A stretch of DNA of 64,000 bases from Thereva unica (taxonomy: Eukaryota > Arthropoda > Insecta > Diptera > Therevidae): positions 124,001 to 188,000 of the forward strand of contig CATLJY010000061.1 in assembly GCA_949987705.1 (NCBI GenBank). Reading direction: 5' to 3'. Shown piece after piece: positions 42,247 to 54,552 of the stretch. Position 1 is the first letter of the stretch. Every line of letters starts with the position of its first letter. The notes beneath the pieces are model-generated. The model was not told where the DNA came from and ran no database searches. It saw nothing but the letters and a program-made list of their open reading frames with translations. The position numbers and the translations under genes were made by a program.

Positions 42247-42439
42247 TGTAATGTCCATCTGGTAACTCAGTCTAGTTTTGCATAAGGCAATGACGTCGAT
42301 TGTCGTTCGTTCAAGCGCGTGTCTCATATATGTAATTTGTAACCTCGTTATCGTTTATACAATAATAAATATTTAATTATTAATAACATTGTAAGCGTTT
42401 TCAATCAACCGGTAATCGTAATCTACTCAACACACAACA
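42247..42439 (+). repeat. Gypsy A 5' LTR (193 bp)
   Basis: TGTAATGTCCATCTGG...ACACACAACA, matching 62176-62368 with about three differences. The target duplication GGCGC lies at 42242-42246 and 62369-62373. AATTGGCGACGAGG just inside is the likely primer-binding site. Confidence 0.92.
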
Positions 42440-42531
42440 GAATTGGCGACGAGGTGAACAGGAAAAGTATCTGGATCTGGAAAAAAAAACATAACCTCAA
42501 AATACACTACAAAGAAAAAAAAAATATCAAG

Positions 42532-43857
42532 ATGGATACATCGCAATTAAATCAACTGATTCAAGTATTGAATGGCATGGCAACAATAATGCAACAACAG
42601 CATCTACAACAAAATTCCACCAGTATCAACATAATTTCAAATTTCGACCCATTTGATCCAAACATTGAAAATTTTAAACATTATAAGGAACGTCTAGAAA
42701 TTCATTTTCAGGTTAAGAAGATAAACGACGATAACGCATTACGTGCAAAATTGTTATTGCAATACATTGGATCAGCAACTTATGCGCTCCTTACTACTCT
42801 AGCAGCACCTAAAGATGTAAAAGCGTTAACATATCAAGAAATAGTGACATTACTCGAACTACACTACTGCCCAAGGAAAAATCCATTGGTTGAACAGCAT
42901 CGGTTTCTTTCTGAATGTCAAAAGGAGAAGGAATCAATTGCCGGATTTGTCGCGACGCTGCAGAAACAGGCGGTCGATTGTGAGTTTAAATGTAAATGTG
43001 GTAAATCCGTTGTGGACATTTTTTTGCGTGCCCAATTTATTAGAGGCATTCGTGACAACCAAATTCGAGAACAACTTCTACAAAACAGTGAGTTAGAATT
43101 CAAGGAAATCTTAGAAAAAGCTTTAACAATAGAAGCATCAAAACTCAACAGTAAAGAAATATCGGACACATCATCAACAAAAGTAGATATTTATCAAAGT
43201 AAACAAATCAACAATCCACATAGAAATAGTCGTAGTCGCAATAGAGCTGCTCAATCAGCATCCAGAACAAAATCAAGAATAAATTTCCGTCAATTAGGCA
43301 TTGATGGCCTTTGCTTGCGCTGCGGTCGAGAAAATCATCTAGCAAGAGAATGCAGAATCAATACAAATAATCTAAGATGTCAGGCATGTAATCGAACAGG
43401 TCACATTAAACGTGTGCGTGTACAACATCTGCTTAAGAAAAAATCAAATAGTAGACCAAGGCAAAACAATAACAATACAGCAAATAATGTCATAGAAATA
43501 AATAGTGAAGAATATGGTGTGAACAGGATTGTTGACATATACAAGGAATATGAAACACTGTCAGCAGATGCAGAAAAATTTTTTACAGTGGTATCTATCG
43601 AGGGGAAAAATCAAACCTTCGAAGTTGACTCAGGAGCAGGTTATACGCTATTACCCGAGACAGATTTTGAACATCTTAATTTAAATGCCCCTTTAGAAAA
43701 ATCAAAGATTGCTTTCCGTTCATACACAGGAGATAATATCGTAATAATATATCGTAAGTCTTATAATGCCAACTTTATACTGGCAATACCTTATAGCCCG
43801 CACACTAATATTGTTAAGGTTTTTAGGGGGTTAGTTTCGGATTTACCTTGTCCATAA
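42532..43857 (+). pseudogene. Gypsy A Gag and protease
   Basis: The likely start is the Met at 42532 (MDTSQLNQLIQVLNG). The capsid includes FDPFDPNIENFKHYKERLEI and LLELHYCPRKNPLVEQHRF, both typical of Mag-clade Gag. There is a zinc knuckle CLRCGRENHLAREC and a second CQACNRTGH that has lost its last Cys. The protease site is EVDSGAGYTLLP. From about 43740 the frame runs into inserted sequence and stops at 43857, so fusion to RT is lost. Frame extension upstream of 42532 begins with a non-ATG codon in the leader. Confidence 0.88.
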
Positions 43858-44117
43858 TGACACAAAACTACCAAATCATTTCTGCCAAAACCCACTAATT
43901 CGTTGCGTTTTTTTATTTTAATCTAAAAATCCAGTATTAGAATTAAATAATTATTTCAATTCTTTTGTAAACTAAACTAAGAAATCTAAAAAACAATGTA
44001 TACTGAGCCGATTACTATTATATGCCATTACAAAATTTTCAGAGACACAAACATCTTAAATATCGATTTACTAAAAACTATGGTTTTTGACTTAGTGAGT
44101 TCTGCTTTTAAACCCAC
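43741..44117. mobile_element. ~380-bp insertion in gypsy A protease-RT linker
   Basis: Protease sequence breaks off at SYTGDNI and matching Mag-type sequence resumes at FKPLGTVNVN near 44120. The insert is AT-rich and has no coding potential. ATAT flanks are compatible with a 4-bp duplication. The outermost bases (AATATCGT and ACGATATT) form a short inverted repeat. Its class is unknown. Confidence 0.55.
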
Positions 44118-45250
44118 GATATTTTCAAGCCATTAGGTACCGTAAATGTTAACGTAGATTACAAAGGCCGGAAATCTAAAGAAAAAATGTACATAGTGCC
44201 ACCAAAATACTCCCCGTTACTGGGACGTGTATGGATTCGTCATCTAAAAATAAATCTTCAAGACATTGATACAGAAGGAAAGGTAAATAAAATACATCAA
44301 GTAAGTAATAAAGTCTATTCAAGTGAAGAAATTATCAATAAATATTCTGAGATATTCCAGCCAAGAGTAGGGTGTATTCCAAAGCTACAATGTTCACTTA
44401 AACTTCAAGCAAAAGCGAGACCCGTATTTTTAAAAGAAAGAGAAGTTCCATTTGCGTTGAAAAGGTAGATCACGAACTCGAGGAATTAGAAAGAGACGGC
44501 ATAATAACAAAAGTAAACACGAGTAATTGGGGTTCGCCATTAGTAGTGATACCAAAACCAGACGGAAATGTGCGATTGTGCGTTGATTACAAAATAGCAG
44601 TGAATCCGCAACTGGAGCCAGCACATTACCCAATAAAACGGATAGACGAAATTCTCAACAACTTACGAAACGCATCATACTTCTGCCGACTGGATTTATA
44701 TAAGGCGTATCTACATGTCCCTGTTGACGAAGAAAGTAAAATAATACAGACGATCTCAACTCATAGAGGCACATATCGAATGAATCGGCTATCATTTGGG
44801 ATACGAACGGCACCAAGTGAATTTAACCGCATACTTGAGCAAATATTACGGGGTCTCGTAGGCACTTTAGCATATTTTGATGATATTATAATATACGGGG
44901 CAACATTAGAAGAATGCAAAGAAAATCTCATAAATTGTCTCGACAGATTAAAAGAATATAATTTACACGTAAATAAAAATAAATGTGAATATTTTAAAAA
45001 GAAGATTCAATATCTGGGCTATGTAATCAGCTATAATGAAATTTCAAAATGCCCACAAAAGGTGCAGGCGATAAAGAGCATCCCGCGTCCAGAAAGCACC
45101 GACGAAGTTCGAAGATTCTTGGGTATGATAACTTATTATTCTAGGTTCATACCAAATTCATCAACCCTATCATATCCACTCCGATGTTTGTTAGAAAAGA
45201 AAAAAAAATTCCAATGGTCAGCATCTTGTGAAGCAGCATTATTAAATTAA
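44118..45250 (+). pseudogene. Gypsy A reverse transcriptase
   Basis: Two overlapping frames. 44118-44468 holds YIVPPKYSPLLGRVWIRHL and the RT entry (ARPVFLKEREVPFALK). After a frameshift at about 44465, the fingers and palm follow: WGSPLVVIPKPDGNVRLCVD, FCRLDLYKAYLHVPV, catalytic YFDD in LAYFDDIIIYG and LGYVISYNEIS. A second frameshift near 45245 separates it from RNase H. Confidence 0.88.
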
Positions 45251-45850
45251 AAGAGGAGATTTCAACAGATAGGGTATTGATCCCTTACGATCCACTACTG
45301 CCAGTGACACTAGCATGCGATGCAAGCCCAACAGGGATAGCTGCAATTTTGTCACACATAGTTAAGGGCGAAGAACGGCCGATTGCATATATATCACGGA
45401 CCCTAACGAAAGCGGAACAAAATTATAGCCAATTGGACAGGGAAGCGTTAGCGATAATATTCGCAGTTGATAAATTTTTCATGTATATTTATGGAAGAGA
45501 ATTTACTTTAATTACTGATAATAGACCACTAACGAGAATATTTCATGAAAGTGCCAAGACACCAGCTATGACGTCGGCAAGATTATTACGATATGCATCG
45601 TTTCTTCAAGGGTTTAATTACAAAATACAGCATCGGAAGGCGGAGAACCATGCTCATGTCGATTGTCTGTCAAGAGCAACTATCAAAGAGCCAACTAACA
45701 AGTTCGAACATTTTATAGATGAAGAGGTAAGAGTTATTCAAGAACAAATAATTAATCAAATTTCGACCAATACGACTACAGCTGAAAAAATTGCCAGAGA
45801 AACCGACAAAGATCAAGAATTATCAAAATGAAAAGAAGAATTGATGAAAG
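45251..45850 (+). pseudogene. Gypsy A RNase H
   Basis: LACDASPTGIAAILSH, YSQLDREALAIIFAVDKF and ITDNRPLTRIF carry the RNase H acidic positions. QGFNYKIQHRKAENHAHVDC is the linker toward integrase. It ends at a stop at 45829-45831, a few bases before the BEL insertion at 45856. Confidence 0.88.
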
Positions 45851-45855
45851 GGAAT

Positions 45856-46205
45856 TGGATAAGATTACTAACGCACTTTCTACATATAAAATAGCATTAA
45901 GTCATTTTTAATAGTAGTCTTGATTTAAGACTACTGTATTTTCATCATCCAACTTTCAGAAGTAGTCTTGCTTCAAGACTACTATATGTTGCATTGTTAT
46001 AATAACCGCTAGGCTAGCTTTAGACTAGATTTTGCCTTTTTGTTATCACATTCTTGTTATCACTCTTGAAAGTACTCTCTAGGGATTCAGTCGGAATTTT
46101 GTTAACGTGATAATAAATGAAAGTTAATTTGTTAAAGTCAAAGTGTTTTCACTTAAGTTGATAAATTAAATAAAATCTAAAGGTGGACAAGGATAATCTC
46201 CACCA
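45856..46205 (+). repeat. BEL 5' LTR (350 bp)
   Basis: TGGATAAGATTACTAACG...AATCTCCACCA, flanked on the left by GGAAT (45851-45855). It matches 54553-54902 with a single visible difference (AAGTGTTTTC against AAGGGTTTTC). It carries two tandem hairpins: AGTAGTCTT/AAGACTACT at 45913-45935 and again at 45961-45983. Confidence 0.95.
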
Positions 46206-47002
46206 ATTTTCTGGTCCTTCGAGCCGGATGGCCCTTGGAATAGCGGTTTTATAATCTACATCTTCACGGTCTTCATTATCTTGGAATAGCGGTCTTATAA
46301 TCTACATCTTTACGGTCTTCATTATCTTGGAATAGCGGTCTTATAATCTACATCTTTACGGTCTTCATTATCTTGGAATAGCGGTCTTATCATATACATA
46401 TTTACGGTCTTCATTATCTTGGAATGCATTCTTAAACGGTATCAAATTTACATCTAAAACGGATAATCTTTCAATGATTTTCAGTCATATTATTCTAAAA
46501 TCTATTCGGAGCTACATATCAATTCCAAGGAGTCTAATCATAAAAGGAATCTAATCATCTAATTTAAATGGTTTTCATGGATGCATTGTTGGATTGGCAC
46601 GTTTTTACCCATATGGAAGATAAGTAATTTATTTTAAACAATATTAACTTGTGTGTGCTGTGAATATAGGCATATATCAGTTATCAAATGTATGTATATT
46701 AAAATCGGTTAGCATAGATCATCGGTTCGGTTTCATGATCTTTTTATTCTTTCTATGCTCATGGTGAATACATAATTAACAACTGTTATCCACATGTTAA
46801 AGGAATGAACAATTGAATCACGGTACACACACATAACGGAAACTATATTACTGTAATAATCAACTAAATAGAGTGAACTATAGTTATAGTACTATTAACA
46901 ATATTATTGAAGTGAACTAATTACTAAACTATATTTTGAATTTAAATGCAAATTGAAATTATCTCAATAATAATCCTAACTGTTCTATGACTTTAAATAT
47001 TA
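46206..47002 (+). other. BEL leader: primer site, 46-bp tandem repeats, no gene
   Basis: Directly after the LTR, TTTTCTGGTCCTTCGAGCCG is the BEL/Pao-type primer-binding site. A 46-bp unit (TTGGAATAGCGGTCTTATAA...) is then repeated four times at 46235-46418, the last unit more diverged. 46419-47002 is AT-rich with no gene. Confidence 0.85.
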
Positions 47003-47467
47003 TCTTATATATTAATAGACAAACAAAAAGTTTGTACACGCTAAGGCTTTTTTGTTCGTGGACCGATTTCGTTTAAATTTTCAGAAAATGTTCTTTTTAT
47101 GGCATAGTTTTGTAATAAGGAATTTCAACGAAATCGATTCACGAATAAAAAAGTTATAGCGATTTTAATTTTTCGAATTTTAAAAAGCCGTTGGAAAATT
47201 TGAATTTTTTGTGAGCATCAACGTAGAGCTGAGTAGCCTACGACTGACACAAATGCCGTTTCAGTGAAGCGAATGAGAAACAGAGAAAACCAAGCGTTTG
47301 TGTGGATTTTTGGCGGCATAACTGACATAAAAAAACTCGGTCACTTTGAGCGTGCATTTTTTTATACTCTTTTGTGTATAGTATTATTGAGTTGTATTGT
47401 GTAAGGGGCTGCCTTTCGTTTTTTGGCGAATGCCTTTATTAATTGATTCATTGCACCTTTAGAAATT

Positions 47468-47945
47468 TTGACTGATTCTTTTAAATGTGCTTTGAATGTT
47501 ATTCCGGTTAATTTTGATTTGTTTTCGTGTGGTTCTTTTAATATGAGTTGTCATTTTTGTCGTGCCAAACATTTTCTGACTGAAGTAACTTTACGTAATA
47601 CTGAGGCATTTTCTTTGTGTTGTCATAAAGGCAAAGTTAATCTACCTCCACTTTCTCAAAATTACTTTTTCAATCATTTTTTTGAAGGATTAACTTCGAA
47701 TGAAAGTGGTATTAAAAATCGTTCTAAAATTTTTTTTCTAAATATTCGTTCGTATAATGCTGCCTTTGCAATGACTAGCTCTGAGTGTAATTTGTCAAAT
47801 GACACTGCAAATGACATTTACCATTTTAAAATCCATAACATTTTCTATCACCGAACTGGTGCCTTAATTCCTGGCTATGGCCGACCTCCATGTTATGCAC
47901 AGTTGTATTTCTATGATGTAGATACTGCTGCTAATCATATACTAC
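47468..47945 (+). pseudogene. Helitron protein, N-terminal zinc-finger-like part
   Basis: CHFCRAKHFLTE...LCCHKGKVNLP is the conserved Cys/His block at the start of Helitron Rep/Hel proteins, followed by NIRSYNAAFAMTSSE and the FKIHNIFYHRTGALIPGYGR block. The frame is then cut by a small inverted-repeat element at 47946, which extends it artificially to 48070. Rolling-circle nuclease motifs would come further downstream and are absent. Confidence 0.85.
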
Positions 47946-48344
47946 GTTTCCATGACAGCTTGAGTACTCGAAGGCTTGAAAATCTCAAGAACTCGAGCGC
48001 GTATATGCTCTGCCTACTTGAAGCGGCATATTATCTTAAACTGAGCTTGAGTTCTTTAGATGTCAATTGAAGTTACTATTATATTTCTTTTATTTCTTCC
48101 TTTTATCGTGCTTTTATTTCTTCATTAATATTTTTGTCTCCTCATATTCCCACACATTACCTTTAGACACATTTACAAGACTAACTTTTGCAATTTCGAG
48201 CAACTCAAGCTTTCAAGCTCGGTTTACATGACAAGCACTCGAGCCGATCACAAAAATCTTTTTGATCGACTCCAGTCGAGCTGCTTGCGTTTACATTTGA
48301 ACTTGAAGTACGCTTCAAGTAAGCTTCAAGCTGTCATGGAAACG
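47946..48344. mobile_element. Inverted-repeat MITE inside the Helitron ORF, ~400 bp
   Basis: CGTTTCCATGACAGCTTGA at 47946 is mirrored by CAAGCTGTCATGGAAACG ending at about 48346. ACTA lies just outside both ends, and the Helitron protein sequence resumes after it. GCTTCAAG/CTTGAAG motifs recur inside both ends. No transposase. Confidence 0.75.
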
Positions 48345-48354
48345 CACTAATAGA

Positions 48355-48831
48355 ATGAACAGAAATGCGAATATTGAATGTAATATTGATATTATGCGTG
48401 AAATAGGTTTGGAGTTAGATCGGATTAATCCTTTTGTTCACTCATTCAGGTCCATGCATGAATATTGTCAAAGACCTGAGAATATTGCAGCTGAAGTTTC
48501 TATGATCATAAAAGTTAATAACCAAGATGATATTCGTCGTTTCAATGATGCTATACAAACTGATGTTGCTGCTATTTTCAAAAACGATGATGGTGAGCCT
48601 CCTTTCAAACGAAATATGATTGTTTTTTCAAAAACAACAAATGAAATTCGTTCTTTTTCTGTTCTTGATCCTTCTTTGGAGCCTTTGACTTATCCGTTAT
48701 TATTTCCACATGGTGATAGGGGTTGGCATGTCAATATAGCACACAGTTTACATTCTACTTCACGTGCTAAACTTACCACGTACAAAAGTTACAATGTTAC
48801 AATATGCTTCTTATCGTCTTGCTATACGTGA
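48355..48831 (+). pseudogene. Helitron protein, helicase-like N-terminal domain part
   Basis: It contains NPFVHSFRSMHEY, FNDAIQTDVAAIF, and LEPLTYPLLFPHGDRGWHVN, the order seen before the HUH nuclease in Helitron proteins. Near 48780 the frame shifts, and the next conserved block (MLQYASYRLAIRDEF) is in another frame (48790-48840). Nothing of the nuclease or helicase follows before the Helitron 3' end. Confidence 0.85.
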
Positions 48832-49199
48832 TGAGTTTAGTCTTAAGACGTCATGGATGCGATTAAAAAAATCCTGGGAAAATTTAGATGCTCTGGAGCG
48901 ACAATGGAAATGTTTCAAGAAATTAAAAATTCGCCATTGCGAATAATTTTTTTTTTGAAATAAAAATATTTAAATCGAATCGTGAATTTTATATATTTAT
49001 TGTTTTTGTGACCGAATTTCGGTAACCGGCATCCCAACTAGTATTCATTATTCTCTTTACATTGGTGGTCTCCTGTGACTGTTTAAGAATATCGTGCTAA
49101 TACCGGTTGTTATCATTCGAATCTAATAATTTAGAGGCTTTAAATTAAATTAAATTAAATTAACGGAGGTAAGAGTGATTAGTGTTGTATAATCCCAAA

Positions 49200-51905
49200 A
49201 TGTCAACTAACTCAAAATTAGGCCGAGTAAAGGGCATTTTGACGCGTTTGCACAGCTATTCCAATTCCATTGCCGATTCTACTTCAGTTGAAGATATTTC
49301 AGTTAGATTAGAAAAACTTGAAGACGCTTGGAGCGAATTTTCAGTGATAGAAGACACATTAATAGATGAGGATGTTTCACAATCTGCTGAAGTCATGAAA
49401 ATCTTTGAAGAATATGAGTCTAAATATTATGAAGCAAAGTCAGTTTTTGTTCGGGAAATGTCGCTTCGTATTTCACACCCAGCGTCTGATCGTTCCAGCA
49501 CTAACCATTCTTCTACTACAAACGATACCCTCACACTGCTTCAACAACAACAAGTTTTGACAAACACTCTCTTACAAAACAGTTATTCTTATCATCTACC
49601 TCGCTTGCAAGTTCCTTCCTTTTCCGGAGACTACAAAGAATGGCATTCATTCAAGGACCTGTTCGACTCCTCCATTCACAAAAATACCAATCTTTCGAAG
49701 GCTCAAAGATTTCAATTTCTCAAGGCTAGTTTAAAGGGTGCTGCCCTTGCTGTCATTCGTCATTTACCGGTCACTGAGTCTAACTACGACAATGCATGGA
49801 AACTTCTCAATGAAAGATTCAACAAACGGAATCATATTGCCACATCATTTATCAAATCCTTTCTCGAAATCCCTCCTGTATCTCAACCAACTATTAAGGC
49901 CTTGAGGGCCTTGTGCGATACTTGCGAAGAGGCAGTAAAAGGTCTCGCGGCATTAGGATCAGGAGCCGATGGCAGAGACATTTGGCTTATCCATCTACTA
50001 CTTGGTAAACTTGATCTTGACACCAGGACGAGCTGGGCAAGAAGATCCGTCGATACAGAATTTCCAACTATTGGTGAACTGCTAACCTTTCTCAACAAAC
50101 GTTGTTCAGCTATGGAAACAGCAACAATCGGAAACAAGCGACCAACAGCAGTCAAGTCTCTGTTTACTTCCTCATGTAACACGACCACATCATGCCCTAA
50201 ATGTAAAGGTGAGCATTTTATCTATCAATGTCCTCTTTATAAGGCGGATACTCCAGCCGCCAGAAAGATTTTTGCAATCAACAACGCATTGTGCTTTAAG
50301 TGCTTGGGAACATCACACTCAGCACAGCAATGTCGTTCCAAGCTCATCTGTAACCAATGCAATGGCAAACATCATAGGTTACTTCACGGTAGTCCAATAC
50401 AACAAGAATCAAATAAAATACAGAATACTTTTCCAATTCAACGGTTTTCGGCCAAAACTCAATCATCTTCAATCAACTCGGATCGGTCAACAGTCACTCA
50501 ACAGCCCACAATCAACATTAACAAGGCAGCACATTCATCGGTTTATCCCAAACAATCTCAGGATACTACGGATTCTTCATCTGCGCATATTACCAGCACA
50601 GAGGAAGACGGCAACTTCACTTCATCAGGCAACCATTCCTCGGCATTCACTGCATCTATCCGAGGACCGACTACAACTCTTCTACCAACAGCGGTGGTTT
50701 ACGCCCTCGACGCCACCAATCGCTCACAAAAATGTCGATTACTCTTAGATTCAGGTTCACAGGTGTCATTAATCACAGAATCATGTGTCAAAAGGCTCGG
50801 TCACAGGCGGCAACAGGGTCGTCTATCTATCGACGGTCTCTCATCGGCAGGCATAGGAGTAACACGCGGAAAGGTCCAACTAACCTTAACTTCTTTGTGG
50901 GATGCCACTCAACATCTCACGATATCGGCGTTCATCTTGATCAATCTAATCCCGTCGCTTCCTGCAACGATCATTGATATCTCTCATGTGAAGGATTGCG
51001 AAAACATTCAGCTCGCTGATCCATTTTTCTTCGAACCATCTTCAGTTGATATCGTTCTAGGGGCAGACAAAGTATTTGAAGTACTGCTTCCAGGTAAGAT
51101 CAGCAATGTTCCGCATGCACCGATCTTCCAAGAAACTATCTTCGGTTGGGTAGCAGGAGGAGCCGTTAGAGCACAGGAAAACACAGTTTTAGCGTGCTTC
51201 AACCAAGTAGACCACGACATTGATAAACTACTAAGGTCCTTCTGGGAAATTGAGGAACTCCCAACTGACAAGTGTATGTACACCCCAGAAGAATCACAAT
51301 GCGAGCAGTCCTTCAAGGACACTTTACAATGCAACCAATCTAATCGGTATGTTGTTGGCCTTCCCTTTAAGGATAACATCAAACATCTTGGCAACGGTTT
51401 ATCACAAGCTTTATCTCGGTTAAAATCTATGGAGCGTAGATTCAGTCAAAATATGAAACTAAAGGATGCCTACGTAACATTCATGAGGGAATACGAAATC
51501 CTCGAACACATGGAGCTGATTAGTGATGAAGAATTGGAGAGTAACATGAAGAACTGTTTTTATCTTCCGCACCATGCGGTCTTCAAAAACAACAAAATCA
51601 GGGTTGTATTTGACGGTTCATCCAAATCATCATCGGGACTTTCACTAAATGATGTTTTAATGGTAGGCCCAACCATTCAAAGAGATCTCACCAGCATTCT
51701 AATAAGTTTCCGAAAACATAAATATGCCATCTCTGCCGACGTAGAGAAGATGTATAGGCAAATTTTAATTCGAAAAGAACATCAAGATTTTCAGCGTATT
51801 TTATGGCGGGAGGGTCCCGAGCAACAAATTAAACATTATCGACTACGGACAGTTACTTACGGTAAAGTGCTCCATTCCTCGCCACACGGTCATTATTTCA
51901 AATAG
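49200..51905 (+). pseudogene. BEL Gag, protease and RT start
   Basis: The start is MSTNSKLGRVKGIL at 49200. Gag is of BEL type (LPRLQVPSFSGDYKEWHSFK) with three Cys/His motifs (CPKCKGEHFIYQC, CFKCLGTSHSAQQC, CNQCNGKHHRLLH). Protease follows with LLDSGSQVSLI, the DUF1758-like region and RT up to AISADVEKMYRQILI. A frameshift at about 51855, in the conserved segment before the catalytic aspartates, leads to a stop at 51903-51905. Gag and protease are whole; Pol is not. Confidence 0.92.
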
Positions 51906-53863
51906 GTGAAGAAATTAAGTCTTCACATGTTCATACAGCGAAAGCAATCCAATCTGATTTTTATGTAGATGATCTGCTTACAGGCGCAAACTCATTAGAA
52001 GAAGCACAAGAATTGCGGCATTCACTTACTCATCATCTTAAGCAGCATGGATTTCATCTTGCGAAATGGCGCTCAAATTCAAGCAACCTGAGATCATCTC
52101 CAAACGAGAACACTCATCAAAACATCGCATTTTCGCCTTCAGAAAATCTGTCCAAGATTCTCGGCGTAAAGTGGGATTCAATATCAGATTGTTTTACGTT
52201 CGAGGTTGCTCCCCTAAAGGTGCACCCAAATACAAAACGGCAAATACTTTCAGAATCCTCAAAAATATTTGATCCCCTCGGTTGGGTTTCACCTATCACG
52301 GTTTCGGTTAAAATTTTACTTCAACGTTTATGGCTTCAAAAATTCAACTGGGATGATCCACTTCCTACGGAAATCATATCCAAGTGGCTCACTCTACGTG
52401 CAGATCTACAGATGATAGAGAAACTTCGGATTCCAAGACTACTCTTTCATTCATCAAATAAGGTACAATTTCACGGATTTTCGGACGCATCTGAAGCAGC
52501 ATACTCAGCAGTAATTTATTGTCGCAGTATCACGGAAAACGAAGATGTCAGGGTCCATATTATCGCTTCCAAAACTAAAGTAGCCCCACTTAAGCAGCTG
52601 TCACTTCCACGCCTCGAGCTCTCTGGAGCTATGCTACTAGTTCGTCTTTTAAAGTCTGTACTTACGGCTCTCGATTTGAACTCACCTCAGATATTTGCCT
52701 GGACAGACTCCACTATTGTCCTTCATTGGCTCTCAGACGTTCCCAGACGTTAGAAAAGCTTTATCGGCAATCGGACTTCTGAAATCCTGGATACTGTCCC
52801 AAGAAGTTCATGGAGACATGTCCGCTCCCACGACAATCCGGCTGACCTTGCATCTCGTGGTGTCTCTCCATCAGACTTAACACAATCAGACTTGTGGTGG
52901 ACGGGCCCTGATTGGCTTCATCAGCCTCCAAGAAACTGGCCAGCGGAAGTCAAAGATCATCTTTCAGACACGGTCAATTTAGAAGAACGACGAGTCATCA
53001 TATGCACATCCATCGAAGCGGCTGATAATGTATTTGCTAACTTATGCAAGAGATGCTCCTCCTACTCCAGAATTATACGCACCATTGCTTATTGTATTCG
53101 ATTCATGGACGTTATCAAAAAGGAGAGAACCACTCCATCGTCATTAAACTTGACAACAACAGAACTTCGTCAGGCAACAACACGGTGTATCAAATTTATG
53201 CAACAAGCATCCTTTCCCAGGGAGATCGCAAAATTAACAACAAATAAACCCTTGCCTGTTAGCAGCGCAATTATCAACCTATATCCTTTCCTTGACACGG
53301 ACGGCTTACTTCGGGTAGGAGGCAGGTTGGAACACTCAAGCCTCAATTTCAATGCTAAACATCCGATAATCCTACCTAAAGATCACATTTTAACTCTCCT
53401 ACTAATCAGAGAAATGCATCATCAATATCTTCATCCAGGTACTTCATTACTACTCTCCATTTTACGTCAACGGTATTGGATACTAGGAGCTAGAAACCTA
53501 GTACGTTCCATAAATCATGCATGCATCACATGCTTCCGACACAAGCGGAACTTAAATCATCAATTAATGGGTTCGTTGCCATCTCCACGAGTCAACGTTT
53601 CGCGACCTTTTTCATCCGTTGGCATAGACTTCGCGGGACCAATCACAATAAGTACAAGAACCGGACGAGGTTCAAAAACTTCCAAAGCCTACATAGCATT
53701 GTTCGTTTGTCTAGCAGTGAAATGTTTGCACCTGGAGCTTGTAGGTAACTTAAGTTCGGAAGCGTTCGTTGCTGCTTTACGGCGATTCACAGCTCGGAGA
53801 GGCATCCCTAAGCAAATTTTTTGCGACAATGGCACGAATTTGGTTGGAGGGAAAAACATCTGA
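51906..53863 (+). pseudogene. BEL RT catalytic part, RNase H and integrase start (one nonsense codon)
   Basis: One frame carries the RT DFYVDDLLTGA at about 51955-51990, the A17-type region (FSPSENLSKILGVKWD), and RNase H (GFSDASEAAYSAVIYC, FAWTDSTIVLHWLS). After a TAG at 52751-52753, where the family has Trp, it continues in the same frame through SHDNPADLASRG and the integrase zinc domain (HHQYLHPGTS...CITCFR) to the core Asp residues in VGIDFAGPI and CDNGTNLVGG. It stops at 53863 because of a frameshift near 53855. Confidence 0.92.
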
Positions 53864-54528
53864 CACAACTTCATTCATTAGCGGTGAGCTCTCTCAAAAT
53901 ACCTATGGTTAATGATTTTTTATTACAGAACAGCATTGAATGGAAATTTTCTCCCCCCTATGCACCCAATTTCGGCGGGATTTGGGAGACTAACGTGAAA
54001 AGCGTTAAATGGCACTTAAAGCGAGTTCTTGGCGAAACAATCTTAGGTTTCGAGGAATTGACAACCCTACTGTGCCAGATAGAAGCTATTATTAATTCAA
54101 GGCCTCTAATTCCATCGTCATCAGATGCAAACGACTATGAGGCCCTCACACCTAGCCATTTTTTGATTGGAGAAGCCATCACGTCCATTCCCGAACCTGA
54201 TATTTCAAATGAGCGGATACCACTGGCCAATCGGTATAAACAAATCCAGCAAATGGTCCAGGGCTTCTGGAAACGCTGGCGGTCAGATTACCTGACTTCC
54301 CTGCAACAGCGTCCCAAGTGGTGCAAGCAACAGGCGTCGCTAACAGTTGGAGACTTGGTAATCCTACATGACAAATACCTACCCCCCACCCAATGGAGTC
54401 TGGGACGAATTGTGGCCGTTCACCCCGGGGCCGATGGGATTGTGCGAGTCGCAACGGTTCAAACTGCTTCAGGTGTCTACAAGAGGGCTTCAAGCAATAT
54501 GTCCAAATTGCCATCAAGCGACGGTTAA
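53864..54528 (+). pseudogene. BEL integrase end
   Basis: This is the continuation of integrase in the next frame: IEWKFSPPYAPNFGGIWET with the catalytic Glu, then NSRPLIPSSSDANDYEALTP, and the C-terminal LTVGDLVILHDKYLPPTQW and LGRIVAVHPGADGIVRV that end BEL integrases. Its stop lies 24 bases before the 3' LTR. Confidence 0.92.
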
Positions 54529-54552
54529 GAATATTTCTTAACGGCGGGAGGA

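Larger units (their letters stand above)
47003..49041 (+). mobile_element. Helitron (2,039 bp) with degenerate Rep/helicase N-terminal remnant
   Basis: The 5' end TCTTATATATTAATAGACAA follows an A, with GGACCGATTTCG downstream, as in many insect Helitron 5' ends. The 3' end is CTAG (49038-49041) followed by T, preceded at 15 bases by the hairpin ACCGAATTTCGGT (49011-49023). Helitrons insert between A and T without duplication, as seen here. Inside are two pieces of the N-terminal Helitron protein but no HUH nuclease or helicase motifs, so it is non-autonomous. Confidence 0.85.

Noticed and set aside
46235..46418. CRISPR array
   Set aside because: Repeats are directly adjacent with no variable spacers, in a eukaryotic retrotransposon leader.
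49150..49180. Splice donor (GAG|GTAAGAG) before BEL gag used to make a spliced env RNA
   Set aside because: The match to consensus is good, but no env frame or acceptor follows in this BEL copy.
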